NCBI RefSeq assembly: GCF_001678665.1 | Contig: NZ_LZRP01000007.1 | Coordinates: 62,001-126,000 of the forward strand | Origin: Erythrobacter sp. QSSC1-22B | GTDB taxonomy: Bacteria; Pseudomonadota; Alphaproteobacteria; Sphingomonadales; Sphingomonadaceae | DNA: 64,000 bases | Direction: 5' to 3' | Notes under the pieces: generated by a model | Database searches by the model: none | What the model was told of the DNA's origin: nothing | What the model saw: only the letters and a program-made list of their open reading frames with translations | Translations under genes and position numbers: made by a program | Shown: piece by piece, positions 1 to 8,054 of the stretch | Numbering within the stretch: the first letter of the stretch is position 1 | How the letters are laid out: each line of letters begins with the position of its first letter

Positions 1-1
1 C

Positions 2-268
2 GGCAAGCCGCTCGGTCGGCGCATCCGCCAGTCGGAGATTGCGGATGTGAACGACTACAACACCTATTCGATGACCGGTCTGCCCAAGGGCCCGATCACC
101 AATCCGGGGCGCGAGGCGATTGCCGCGGTGCTCGACCCCGAGGCCACCGATGCCCGCTACATGGTAGCGGACGGGACCGGTGGACATGCCTTTGGCGAGA
201 CGCTGGCCGAGCACAATCGCAACGTCCAGAAATGGTTCGCACTGCGGCGCGAACGCGGCGAGATGTAG
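2..268 (+). CDS. mltG: Endolytic murein transglycosylase MltG, 3' end only
   Basis: Seen: the last 88 codons of a gene that enters from outside the window and stops at TAG 266-268. The residues YNTYSMTGLPKGPITNPG correspond to the C-terminal signature of the YceG/MltG family (usual form YNTY..GLPPGPI.NPG). The catalytic Glu of the family lies upstream and is not visible. Known: MltG is an inner-membrane lytic transglycosylase that cuts nascent peptidoglycan strands and sets glycan length. Neighbours: the following phosphoesterase frame begins 8 nt after this stop. Identity is secure for a fragment, but the start and integrity of the gene cannot be judged. Confidence 0.85.
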   Translation, partial: GKPLGRRIRQSEIADVNDYNTYSMTGLPKGPITNPGREAIAAVLDPEATDARYMVADGTGGHAFGETLAEHNRNVQKWFALRRERGEM

Positions 269-276
269 CGTCGGCG

Positions 277-786
277 GTGTCGGACGGGGCGCTTATCCTG
301 ACGGCCGAACTGCCGCCCGAGCTGCATCGCTGGGCCACCGATCTGCGGACCGCGCATTTCCCGCCCGAGCGCAATCATCTCGAGGCGCACGTCACGCTGT
401 TCCACGCGATCCCGCCGCAATGCGAGGAAGAATTGCGTCGCCTGCTGGCGCGCGAAGTGGGCAGCATCGCACCGATCCGTGCGCGTCTCGAAGGTCTGAT
501 GCCGCTGGGCAGCGGCACCGCGCTCCGGCTGGCGAGCCCCGGCATCCTCGATCTGCGCGACGCCATCGCCGAGCATCTCCACGGTCTGCTTACGGCGCAG
601 GACCAGCACCGGCCGCGGTTGCATGTCACGATCCAGAACAAGGTTGCACCCAAGGAAGCCAAGGCGTTGCGGGCCTTGCTCGCCGGAACGTTCGAGCCGC
701 GCGATTTCGAGTTTCCGGGGCTGGCGCTGCATCGTTATCTTGGCGGCCCGTGGGAGTTCGTGCGGCGCTTCGCCTTTCGCGGTTGA
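277..786 (+). CDS. 2'-5' RNA ligase / 2H phosphoesterase family protein
   Basis: A 169-residue protein read from GTG 277, just after the mltG stop; the frame is open further upstream into mltG, so that part is unlikely to be coding. Two HxTx motifs, HVTL at residues 38-41 and HVTI at 116-119, are the paired catalytic motifs of the 2H phosphoesterase superfamily. Known: members hydrolyse 2',3'-cyclic phosphates or ligate 2'-5' RNA ends; the bacterial ThpR group acts on cyclic phosphate RNA ends. The true substrate cannot be read from the sequence. The 8-nt gap to mltG suggests cotranscription, though no functional link is known. Confidence 0.8.
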   Translation: MSDGALILTAELPPELHRWATDLRTAHFPPERNHLEAHVTLFHAIPPQCEEELRRLLAREVGSIAPIRARLEGLMPLGSGTALRLASPGILDLRDAIAEHLHGLLTAQDQHRPRLHVTIQNKVAPKEAKALRALLAGTFEPRDFEFPGLALHRYLGGPWEFVRRFAFRG

Positions 787-878
787 CCGCATTGCGACCC
801 GGCCCTAAATGCGCCGCCTGTTCCCGCGCAAACGGGAAGCTGTCGTGAGCCATTCTGGCCGCCGTGCAGTGCCCTTGG

Positions 879-955
879 GGCGGAGTAGCTCAGCTGGTTA
901 GAGCAGCGGAATCATAATCCGCGTGTCGGGGGTTCGAGTCCCTCCTCCGCTACCA
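879..955 (+). tRNA. tRNA-Met (CAU), elongator type
   Basis: A complete 77-nt cloverleaf. The acceptor 5' strand GGCGGAG pairs with CTCCGCT (G1-U72 wobble), the anticodon stem GCGGA/TCCGC holds loop ATCATAA with anticodon CAT, and CCA is encoded at 953-955. An Ile2 (lysidine) identity is the alternative for any CAT anticodon, but the body resembles elongator tRNA-Met. The 3' part (921-956) is repeated downstream at 1368-1403. Confidence 0.93.
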
Positions 956-956
956 C
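921..956 (+). repeat. Direct repeat copy 1 (att-like), inside tRNA-Met
   Basis: These 36 bases, running from the 3' anticodon strand to one base past CCA, are identical to 1368-1403. The flanking bases differ on both sides (C/T before, T/C after). Such exact duplication of a tRNA 3' end is the footprint of tyrosine-recombinase integration. Confidence 0.8.
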
Positions 957-976
957 TTTTCCACCGATAAGACGGA

Positions 977-1330
977 CTAGGGCGCCAGTAGGCGTTGCAG
1001 CTTCGGGCGATGGCGCAGAAATATCCTGTATGCGCGCTCCAGGAACCACAGGACTGCGGGGATGCGCGCCAAGAGGCCGATCGGCCTAAGGATGGGAATA
1101 ACGCGCCACATCGCAGCAAAGGCTGCAGCTCCCGACAGGACCTTGCCGTCCTCCTGGGCATGAAACCGGGCAAGAAGCTCACCGCGATCAATTGGGCAAT
1201 CGATTGGGGCATCATGGGCAATATCAACAAATTCGATAGCGTTTCGCTGATCGAGACGTCGCATGACCGCGATCTCTTTGCGGCATAGAGGGCATGCGCC
1301 ATCGAACCAGACTGTGACTGCCGTGTGCAT
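977..1330 (-). CDS. DUF393 (DCC family) thiol-disulfide oxidoreductase-like protein
   Basis: A 117-residue protein. Residues 8-18 (WFDGACPLCRK) carry the C13-x-x-C16 pair of the DCC/DUF393 family, preceded by the family's Asp-Gly. The C-terminal half (RPIGLLARIPAVLWFLERAYR) matches the usual aromatic helix of the family. Known: DCC proteins are predicted thiol-disulfide oxidoreductases, mostly unstudied. Context: it is the only gene between the two copies of the tRNA-Met 3' end, and the 957-1367 stretch has lower GC (about 57 % by hand count against roughly 65-70 % nearby). I infer that it arrived with a mobile element or is what remains of one. Confidence 0.8.
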   Translation of the reverse strand: MHTAVTVWFDGACPLCRKEIAVMRRLDQRNAIEFVDIAHDAPIDCPIDRGELLARFHAQEDGKVLSGAAAFAAMWRVIPILRPIGLLARIPAVLWFLERAYRIFLRHRPKLQRLLAP

Positions 1331-1367
1331 CTGTGGAATATGGTAAGATGTAGCCTGATTTAAAGTT

Positions 1368-1403
1368 GCGTGTCGGGGGTTCGAGTCCCTCCTCCGCTAC
1401 CAC
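1368..1403 (+). repeat. Direct repeat copy 2 (att-like), tRNA-Met 3' fragment
   Basis: Exact 36-bp copy of 921-956, not attached to any tRNA 5' half: the preceding bases (taaagtt) do not form an anticodon stem. It marks the distal end of a 447-bp repeat-to-repeat segment. It lies 82 bp upstream of the otsB start. Confidence 0.8.
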
Positions 1404-1485
1404 CTTTCGCCAAATCGCCAGCCTCCCCCACAGTGGGCAAGATCGGGGTTTGACCTGTGGGCGTCAGGCCCTATTGCCGCGCGCC

Positions 1486-2229
1486 ATGGGCCGAACCGCT
1501 CCGCTTTTGTCGCCGCCGTCTCTCGCAGAGCTGCTTGCCGCCGGGCCGGTGGCGCTGTTTCTTGATTTCGACGGGACGCTGGTGGCGATTGCGCCGCGTC
1601 CCGATGCGATCCATGTGCCCGAGGGCCTTGGTCGCAGGATCGAGCGTCTCGCCGATCGTCTGGCAGGGCGGCTCGCGCTCGTCAGCGGGCGCGCGCTCGA
1701 CGATCTGGGATCGCATCTCGGTGCAGTCTGTGTGGCGCGCGCAGGCTCGCACGGAGCGGACCGGCGCTGGTCCGATGACTCCGTGCTGGGCGGCGCACCG
1801 CGCGGCCTCGAGGGTGGGACCATCGCTGAGGTCGAGACCTACGCCCGGTCTCACGGCTTGAACTTCGAAACCAAGACGCATGGCTGCGCGCTGCATTATC
1901 GCACACGGCCCGAAGCCGGCCAGTATGCCGAGTCTTTCATGCGCGCCGTCGCCAGCCGCGAGGGGCTGGCGGTCAAGGCCGGCAAATGCGTCGTCGAGCT
2001 GGTGCAGCCGGGCGCGGACAAGGGCGGGGCAGTGCGCGCTTTCATGGCGCAGACGCCGTTCGCTGGCGCGAGAGCGGTGTTTCTGGGCGACGATGTTACC
2101 GACGAGGACGGCTTTGTGGCCTGCGCGGAATTGGGCGGCTTTGGCATTCTCGTGGGCGACCAACGCGAAACACACGCAAATTTCCGACTTTCGGACGTTG
2201 ACGCAGTGCACAATTGGCTGGAGTTGTAG
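1486..2229 (+). CDS. otsB: Trehalose-6-phosphate phosphatase
   Basis: A 247-residue HAD-superfamily phosphatase. The nucleophile motif is DFDGT at 27-31 (D27, D29), motif II lies in LALVSGRALDDL, and the acidic motif is GDDVTDED near residues 201-208. It dephosphorylates trehalose 6-phosphate to trehalose, the second step of the OtsAB pathway. The ATG at 1486 is chosen because reading further upstream runs into the tRNA fragment repeat. It is the first gene of a three-gene unit with the GH15 glycosidase and otsA, an order known in sphingomonad-like bacteria. Trehalose here probably serves osmotic or desiccation protection. Confidence 0.9.
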   Translation: MGRTAPLLSPPSLAELLAAGPVALFLDFDGTLVAIAPRPDAIHVPEGLGRRIERLADRLAGRLALVSGRALDDLGSHLGAVCVARAGSHGADRRWSDDSVLGGAPRGLEGGTIAEVETYARSHGLNFETKTHGCALHYRTRPEAGQYAESFMRAVASREGLAVKAGKCVVELVQPGADKGGAVRAFMAQTPFAGARAVFLGDDVTDEDGFVACAELGGFGILVGDQRETHANFRLSDVDAVHNWLEL

Positions 2230-2234
2230 GACCC

Positions 2235-4031
2235 TTGCACACACCCAACCTCGAACTCTGGCCGATCGGCAATTGTCAGGTCAGCGCGCTGATCGACAGC
2301 GAAGGCACCTTCGCCTGGGGCTGCGTACCGCGCGTGGATGGCGATCCGGTGTTCTGCTCGCTGCTCAATGGTGACGCGCGCGATCAGGGCGTCTGGCGGT
2401 TCGAGATCGAAGGGCAGGTCTCCGCGACGCAGCATTACCGCCGCAACACGCCGATCCTGGTCACCCGGCTCGAGGCGGAAGACGGCAGCGCGGTCGAGAT
2501 TCACGATTTCTGCCCGCGCTTCGAGCGCTCGGGGCGGATGTATCGTCCGGTGGCCTTCACCCGCATCCTGCGCCCCGTGGCAGGCACGCCACGGCTGCGG
2601 ATGAACCTATCGCCGATGAAAAATTACGGCGGCACCCGCGCCGAGACCACCAATGGCACCAATCACATCCGCTACCTGGTCGAACCGCAGGCACTGCGGC
2701 TGAGCACCGATGCGCCGGTCGGTTACCTGCTCGAGAGCCGCGCCTTCCGGCTTGAGCATGACATGCATTTCTTCCTCGGTCCCGACGAGCCTTTCGTGGG
2801 CAATTTGCGTTCCGAAGTCCGCCAGATGGAAGCGCTGACCGAGCGATACTGGACGCACTGGACCCGCGGGTTGCACATCCCGCTGGAATGGCAGGAGGAG
2901 GTAATCCGCTGCGCTATCGCGCTCAAACTGTGCCAGCACGAGGAGACCGGTGCGATCGTCGCTGCGCTGACCACTTCGGTTCCCGAAGCGCCGAACAGCG
3001 AGCGCAATTGGGACTACCGGTTCTGCTGGATCCGTGATTCCTATTATACCGTCCAGGCGCTGAACCGGCTCGGCGCGCTCGATGTGCTGGAAAAGTATCT
3101 CGCCTATCTGCGCAACATCATCGACGGCGCGAAGGGCGGGCACATCCAGCCGCTCTATTCGGTGATGGGGCAGAGCGAACTCAACGAAGGCCACGAAACC
3201 GCGCTGGCGGGTTATCGCGGGATGGGCCCTGTGCGGAGCGGCAACGCAGCCTTCAAGCAGGTCCAGCACGATTGCTATGGCCAGATCGTCCTGCCGACGG
3301 TGCAGGGCTTCTTCGACCGTCGCCTGCTGCGGATGGCCGACGAGCGCGATTTCGAAAGCCTCGAGCAGGTGGGCGAGATGGCCTGGGCGATGCACGACCA
3401 GCCCGATGCAGGGCTGTGGGAATTCCGCACCCGTCGGGAAGTGCACACCTATTCGGCGGTGATGTGCTGGGCGGCCTGCGACCGGCTCGCCAATGTCGCC
3501 GAACGACTGAAACGCCATGATCGTTACGAACATTGGCAGCAGCGCGCCGATGCGATCCGTGCCAGGATCGAAAGCGACGCCTGGGTTGAGAACGGCGAGG
3601 AGGGCGGCCACTACGGCGCCAGCTTCGAGAGCGACTATCTCGACGCCAGCCTGCTGCAGATGGTCGAATTGCGTTTCCTCTCGCCGGACAACGAACGGTT
3701 CCTCGCCACCTTCGCCGCGGTCGAGCGCGATCTGCGGCGCGGCGACCATATGCTGCGGTATGCCGCCGAGGACGATTTCGGCGCGCCCGAGACCGCTTTC
3801 AACGTCTGCACCTTCTGGCTGATCGAGGCCCTCCATCTGGTCGGGCGCGATGCCGAGGCGCGGGTGCTGTTCGAGACCATGCTCAGCCATACGACCCGTT
3901 CGGGCCTGCTGAGCGAGGACCTCGATTACGAAACCGGCGAGCTGTGGGGGAACTTCCCCCAGACCTACTCGCTCGTAGGAGTAATCAATTGCGCTGGTCT
4001 GTTGTCCAAACCGTGGAGTGAAGTCCGATAG
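2235..4031 (+). CDS. Glycoside hydrolase family 15 protein (trehalase/glucoamylase type)
   Basis: About 598 residues. The N-terminal part (PNLELWPIGNCQVSALID, then WGCVPRVDGDPVF) and the block NWDYRFCWIRDSYY near residue 258 are hallmarks of bacterial GH15 enzymes with an (alpha/alpha)6 barrel. Known: GH15 members include glucoamylases and some bacterial trehalases. The position between otsB and otsA suggests trehalose or glucan turnover, but the substrate is inferred. Start: TTG 2235, 5 nt after the otsB stop, with AGGA at 2228-2231; a TTG at 2214 would overlap otsB. The stop TAG 4029-4031 overlaps the proposed otsA start as ATAG. Confidence 0.85.
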   Translation: MHTPNLELWPIGNCQVSALIDSEGTFAWGCVPRVDGDPVFCSLLNGDARDQGVWRFEIEGQVSATQHYRRNTPILVTRLEAEDGSAVEIHDFCPRFERSGRMYRPVAFTRILRPVAGTPRLRMNLSPMKNYGGTRAETTNGTNHIRYLVEPQALRLSTDAPVGYLLESRAFRLEHDMHFFLGPDEPFVGNLRSEVRQMEALTERYWTHWTRGLHIPLEWQEEVIRCAIALKLCQHEETGAIVAALTTSVPEAPNSERNWDYRFCWIRDSYYTVQALNRLGALDVLEKYLAYLRNIIDGAKGGHIQPLYSVMGQSELNEGHETALAGYRGMGPVRSGNAAFKQVQHDCYGQIVLPTVQGFFDRRLLRMADERDFESLEQVGEMAWAMHDQPDAGLWEFRTRREVHTYSAVMCWAACDRLANVAERLKRHDRYEHWQQRADAIRARIESDAWVENGEEGGHYGASFESDYLDASLLQMVELRFLSPDNERFLATFAAVERDLRRGDHMLRYAAEDDFGAPETAFNVCTFWLIEALHLVGRDAEARVLFETMLSHTTRSGLLSEDLDYETGELWGNFPQTYSLVGVINCAGLLSKPWSEVR

Positions 4032-5416
4032 GCAAACTCATCGTCATCTCGAACCGGGTTGCGGTACCCAAGGCGCGCGGCGCTGCCGGCGCGCAGGGCG
4101 GGCTCGCCGGCGCGCTCAATTCGGCGCTCCGCGATCACAAGGGTATCTGGTTCGGCTGGTCGGGCGAAGAGAGCGACGACGAAGACAACGAGATTTCCAC
4201 GCAAAGTCACGACGGCGTGACCACCGCGACGATCGACCTGTCGAACCGGGACATCGACGAATATTACAATGGCTACGCGAATGCCACGCTGTGGCCACTG
4301 TTCCATTTCCGCCTCGATCTCACCGAATACGAGCGCGAGACCGGCAAGGGCTACGAGCGGGTCAACGAGCGCTTCGCCGATAGCGTGGCCCCGCTGATCG
4401 AGGAAGACGACCTCGTCTGGGTCCACGATTACCATCTGATCCCGCTGGGCGAGCGTCTGCGGTCGCACGGGCTCAAGAACCGGATCGGCTTCTTCCTCCA
4501 CATCCCCTGGCCGCCGACGCGGCTGTTCGTGTCCCTGCCCTATCATGAGCGGCTGGTGCGCACGATGTTGCAATATGATCTGGTCGGCTTCCAGACCGTC
4601 GACTGGCGCGAAAGCTTCCTGCATTACTGCTCGGAAGAGCTGGGTGCCGAAGTCGACGAGGAGACCGGCGCCGTCACTCTGGATGGCTGGACAACCTATG
4701 CCCGCGCCTATCCGATCGGCATCGACTGGGATCATTTCCAGTCCGAGGGCGAGACCGGCGATGCGCGTCAGGCGGGCCAGCGGCTGCTTTCCTCGACCAG
4801 GCGCCGGACCGCGATGATCGGCGTCGACAGGCTCGACTATTCGAAGGGATTGCCCGAACGGCTCGACGGGATCGCGCGCTTTTTCGATCAGTTTCCCGAG
4901 CGCGTCAGCGATCTCGTCTTCATCCAGATAGCGCCCCCCAGCCGCGAGGATGTCGACAGTTACCGGCAGATCCGTGCCGAGCTGGAGCAGAAGGCGGGCC
5001 AGATCAACGGCGCGCGCTCCGAGGTGGACATGGTCCCGATCCGCTACGTCAACCGCGGCTACAGCCATGCCGAATTGTTCGGTTTCTTCCGTGCCGCCAA
5101 GATCGGGCTGGTGACACCCTTGCGCGACGGGATGAACCTGGTGGCGAAGGAATACATCGCCGCGCAGGATCCGCTCGATCCGGGGGTGCTGATCCTCTCG
5201 CAATTCGCGGGCGCGGCGCTGCAGATGCCAGAATCGCTGATCGTCAATCCGCACAGCCCCGACGATCTGGCGTACGCCATCCGCACCGCGCTCGACATGC
5301 CGCTGGCCGAACGCCAGCGCCGCTACGAGGCGACCATCGCCACGGTGCGTGATGACAATGTCAAACAATGGACCGACGATTTCGTCAGCGATCTGGCAAA
5401 TACCGGGCTCGGCTGA
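4028..5416 (+). CDS. otsA: Trehalose-6-phosphate synthase, probable AUA start
   Basis: A GT20 enzyme making trehalose 6-phosphate from a nucleotide-glucose and glucose 6-phosphate; 462 residues. Visible family blocks: GKLIVISNRVAVP at the N-terminus, the glucose-6-phosphate loop GGL at 24-26, IWFGWSG, VWVHDYHLIP, FFLHIPWPP, RLDYSKGLPERL and GMNLVAKEY. The conserved N-terminus has no ATG, GTG or TTG: the frame is closed by TGA 4019-4021 and the next codons are AGT, CCG, ATA, GGC. ATA 4028-4030 is preceded by GGAG at 4015-4018 with 9-nt spacing and overlaps the GH15 stop. The first ordinary start in frame is GTG 4217, which would delete 63 residues including the GGL loop. Confidence 0.85.
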   Translation: MGKLIVISNRVAVPKARGAAGAQGGLAGALNSALRDHKGIWFGWSGEESDDEDNEISTQSHDGVTTATIDLSNRDIDEYYNGYANATLWPLFHFRLDLTEYERETGKGYERVNERFADSVAPLIEEDDLVWVHDYHLIPLGERLRSHGLKNRIGFFLHIPWPPTRLFVSLPYHERLVRTMLQYDLVGFQTVDWRESFLHYCSEELGAEVDEETGAVTLDGWTTYARAYPIGIDWDHFQSEGETGDARQAGQRLLSSTRRRTAMIGVDRLDYSKGLPERLDGIARFFDQFPERVSDLVFIQIAPPSREDVDSYRQIRAELEQKAGQINGARSEVDMVPIRYVNRGYSHAELFGFFRAAKIGLVTPLRDGMNLVAKEYIAAQDPLDPGVLILSQFAGAALQMPESLIVNPHSPDDLAYAIRTALDMPLAERQRRYEATIATVRDDNVKQWTDDFVSDLANTGLG

Positions 5417-5583
5417 GCAGCCGGACGATGTGGCCAATGCCGGAGTATGACATGTGCCTGGCCGATTACGCGGGTTCGCAAGGGTACGGCCAAACTGGAA
5501 GAAATAGCGCAACTGGCACAATGATGGCAGTATCCGCTTTAGACACGCGGCCCGCAGGCCGGTAACGCAAAGGAGAAGCAGGC

Positions 5584-6792
5584 ATGGCCACCCAGCCACA
5601 GATCGACAGCCATAGCGGGGAGGAGGCGTTCCGCGAAGAAGTGGTCCAGTTCCTCGCCGAGCATTTCCCGCCGGAGCTCAAGGGCAAGGGTAATGCGCTG
5701 GCCTCCGTCGAGGGACCCGATCAGGAAACTCCGGCGCAGGAAGGCTGGCGCAAGGCGGTGGGCGAGCGCGGTTGGGGCACCCCGACCTGGCCTAAGGAAT
5801 ACGGCGGTGGCGGACTCTCGCGCAAGCAGGCGGCTATCCTCAACGAGGAAATGGCCAAGGTCGGCGCTTTCAATCCGATCGGCGGCATGGGTGTGATGAT
5901 GTTCGGCCCGACGCTGCTCGAATATGGCAGCGAAGAACAGAAGCTTGCGCACATTCCCCCGATCTCCCGCGGCGAAATCCGCTGGTGCCAGGGCTATAGC
6001 GAACCCAACGCCGGGTCCGATCTGGCGAACCTGCAGATGATGGCGGAGGACAAGGGCGACCACTACCTCGTCAACGGACAGAAGACCTGGACCAGTGGCG
6101 GGCAATGGGCTGACAAGTCCTTCTGCCTCGTGCGCACCGATCGCAGCGACAAGCACAAGGGCATCAGCTTCCTGCTGATCGATATGGATGCGCCCGGCGT
6201 CGAAGTCCGCCCGATCCAGATGATCAGCGGCATGAGCCCGTTCTGCGAAACCTTCTTTACCGATGTGAAAGTGCCCAAGGGCAACCTGGTCGGCAAGGAA
6301 GGCGAAGGCTGGACCATCGGCAAGCGCCTGCTCCAGCACGAGCGCACCAACCTATCGGGCGGCGGAAGTATGGCCCGGCTGATGGGTGCGAGCCTGGCCG
6401 ATATCGCCAAGAAATATGTCGACACCGATGCTGATGGCCAGATCGCCGACAAGGTCCTGCGCGACCGGATTGCCGATTTCGAGATCCGCTGGGGGGCTTT
6501 CCTGCTCACCGCGCGCCGCGCAAGCGACGAGAGCAAGGCGGGCGGCGTGTCCGAGATCAGTTCGGTGCTCAAGAAGCTGGGCACCAAGCTGGGGCAGGAA
6601 CGCGCCGAGCTCATGATCGAAATCATGGGCCTGCAGGGGCTGGGCTGGGAAGGCGAGGGCTTTTCCGAGGCCGAGCTGGGAGGCGTGCGCGCCTGGCTGT
6701 TCGGCAAGGCCACCACGATCTACGGCGGTTCGACCGAGATCCAGAACAACATCATCGCCAAGCGTGTGCTTGGCATGCTCGACCACCAGTAA
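5584..6792 (+). CDS. Acyl-CoA dehydrogenase family protein (large type)
   Basis: 402 residues, preceded by the strong ribosome site AAAGGAG. Family blocks include CQGYSEPNAGSDLAN, the FAD-contact stretch NGQKTWTSGG, and the C-terminal YGGSTEIQNNIIAKRVLG. Known: these flavoenzymes oxidise acyl-CoA to 2-enoyl-CoA, passing electrons to ETF. A shorter acyl-CoA dehydrogenase follows 18 nt later. Such large/small pairs often form heteromeric enzymes for bulky substrates (PimC/PimD, mycobacterial FadE pairs); that this pair does so is inference. It opens a run of lipid-catabolic genes extending to 15.9 kb. Confidence 0.88.
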   Translation: MATQPQIDSHSGEEAFREEVVQFLAEHFPPELKGKGNALASVEGPDQETPAQEGWRKAVGERGWGTPTWPKEYGGGGLSRKQAAILNEEMAKVGAFNPIGGMGVMMFGPTLLEYGSEEQKLAHIPPISRGEIRWCQGYSEPNAGSDLANLQMMAEDKGDHYLVNGQKTWTSGGQWADKSFCLVRTDRSDKHKGISFLLIDMDAPGVEVRPIQMISGMSPFCETFFTDVKVPKGNLVGKEGEGWTIGKRLLQHERTNLSGGGSMARLMGASLADIAKKYVDTDADGQIADKVLRDRIADFEIRWGAFLLTARRASDESKAGGVSEISSVLKKLGTKLGQERAELMIEIMGLQGLGWEGEGFSEAELGGVRAWLFGKATTIYGGSTEIQNNIIAKRVLGMLDHQ

Positions 6793-6810
6793 GAAAGAGA
6801 GCACAGGAAT

Positions 6811-7881
6811 ATGGCGGTTCTCAACGAAGAACAGGAAATGCTGCGCGACATGGCGCGTGAGTGGACGAGCAAGGAAAGTCCGGTCACCGAATTTCGCAAG
6901 GTTCGCGCCGGCGGCGCAGAGGAGGCCTTCGATCGCAAGGCTTACGCGACCATGGCCGAAATGGGCTGGGTCGGCGTAGTTATTCCCGAAGCCCATGGCG
7001 GTTCGGATTTCGGCTGGCTTTCGGCCGGGCTGGTGGTCGAGGAATTGGGCAAGACACTAACGGCCAGCCCGCTGGTCGCCAGCACCATCGCCGCCTCAGC
7101 TATCCTGCTGGGCGGCAGCGACGAGCAGCAGGCCAAATGGCTGCCGGGGCTCGCCAGCGGCGAGATCATCGGCACGCTCGCGGTCGACGAAGGCTCCAGG
7201 CACGATCCGGCGAAGCTCGAAACCACGGTGTCTGGCGGGAAGCTGTCGGGCACTAAGGCCTTCGTTCACGAGGCCCACGGCGCAGACCTGTTCGTGGTTG
7301 CGGCCAGCGACGGGCTCTATCTGGTTGAGAAGGGCGAGGCCGTTTCGCTTTCGACCCGCAAGCTGACCGACCAGCGCAGCCACGCCGAGGTAGTGTTCGA
7401 TGGCGCTGCGGCGGACCGACTGGCAGGTGGCGGCGACAGCCTGCTCGACGATGTACTCGACCGGGCCCGGATCCTCACAGCCAGCGAGATGCTCGGAATG
7501 GCGCAGGCCGTCTTCGATGTCACCCTAGATTACCTCAAGCAGCGCGTGCAGTTCAACCAGGTGCTGGCGACCTTCCAGGCCCTGCAGCACCGCATGGCCG
7601 ATCTGTTCGGGGATCTGACGATGATGCGTTCGGCGGTCGAAGGCGGCCTCCAGGCGCTCGACAGCGGGTTCGGCGTGGCGCGCGCCGCCACCATCGCCAA
7701 AGCGGAAGCCAATCGCGTCCTCAACATCGTCAGCCGCGAAGGTGTCCAGTTGCACGGCGGGATGGGCATGACCGACGACTACGATATCGGCTTGTATCTC
7801 AAGCGCGCCCGCGTGCTGGAAGCCAGCTTCGGCGGCACGGCCTTCCTCAAGAACCGTTTCGCGACCATCGGCGGCTATTGA
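6811..7881 (+). CDS. Acyl-CoA dehydrogenase family protein (small type)
   Basis: 356 residues, 18 nt after the first dehydrogenase, so almost certainly cotranscribed. The N-terminal domain has EMGWVGVVIPEAHGGSDFGW, and the C-terminal helical domain has QRVQFNQVLATFQALQHRMADLF and LHGGMGMTDDYDIGLYLKRA. The middle domain is degenerate: the usual FAD-binding TGxKxxI/V block reads LSGTKAFVHEAHGADLF. This is typical of the partner subunit in heteromeric acyl-CoA dehydrogenases. I infer a two-subunit enzyme with the preceding gene. Substrate unknown. Confidence 0.85.
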   Translation: MAVLNEEQEMLRDMAREWTSKESPVTEFRKVRAGGAEEAFDRKAYATMAEMGWVGVVIPEAHGGSDFGWLSAGLVVEELGKTLTASPLVASTIAASAILLGGSDEQQAKWLPGLASGEIIGTLAVDEGSRHDPAKLETTVSGGKLSGTKAFVHEAHGADLFVVAASDGLYLVEKGEAVSLSTRKLTDQRSHAEVVFDGAAADRLAGGGDSLLDDVLDRARILTASEMLGMAQAVFDVTLDYLKQRVQFNQVLATFQALQHRMADLFGDLTMMRSAVEGGLQALDSGFGVARAATIAKAEANRVLNIVSREGVQLHGGMGMTDDYDIGLYLKRARVLEASFGGTAFLKNRFATIGGY

Positions 7882-8054
7882 GTAGTCGGAGCCGTTCGGT
7901 GATCCCGAAGGGCTGAGCACACCGGCCGGCGTGCAGGCCCGCGCGCTGGCCGGTCATCTGCGCGGGTCACACAGCAATTGCGATGCCGCATGGATAATCG
8001 CCTGACGCTTCTCTCCGAAGCGTGCCGTCTCCCTGCCGGTGGCGCGCAGCCATC

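Noticed and set aside
1366..1485. N-terminal extension of otsB into the tRNA fragment
   Set aside because: It would translate the tRNA 3' repeat; otsB homology starts after 1486.
4217..5416. otsA starting at GTG 4217
   Set aside because: It would delete 63 residues that include the conserved GGL loop, although it is the first ordinary start codon in frame.
3965..5599. A 544-codon minus-strand frame opposite otsA
   Set aside because: Antisense shadow of a conserved gene.
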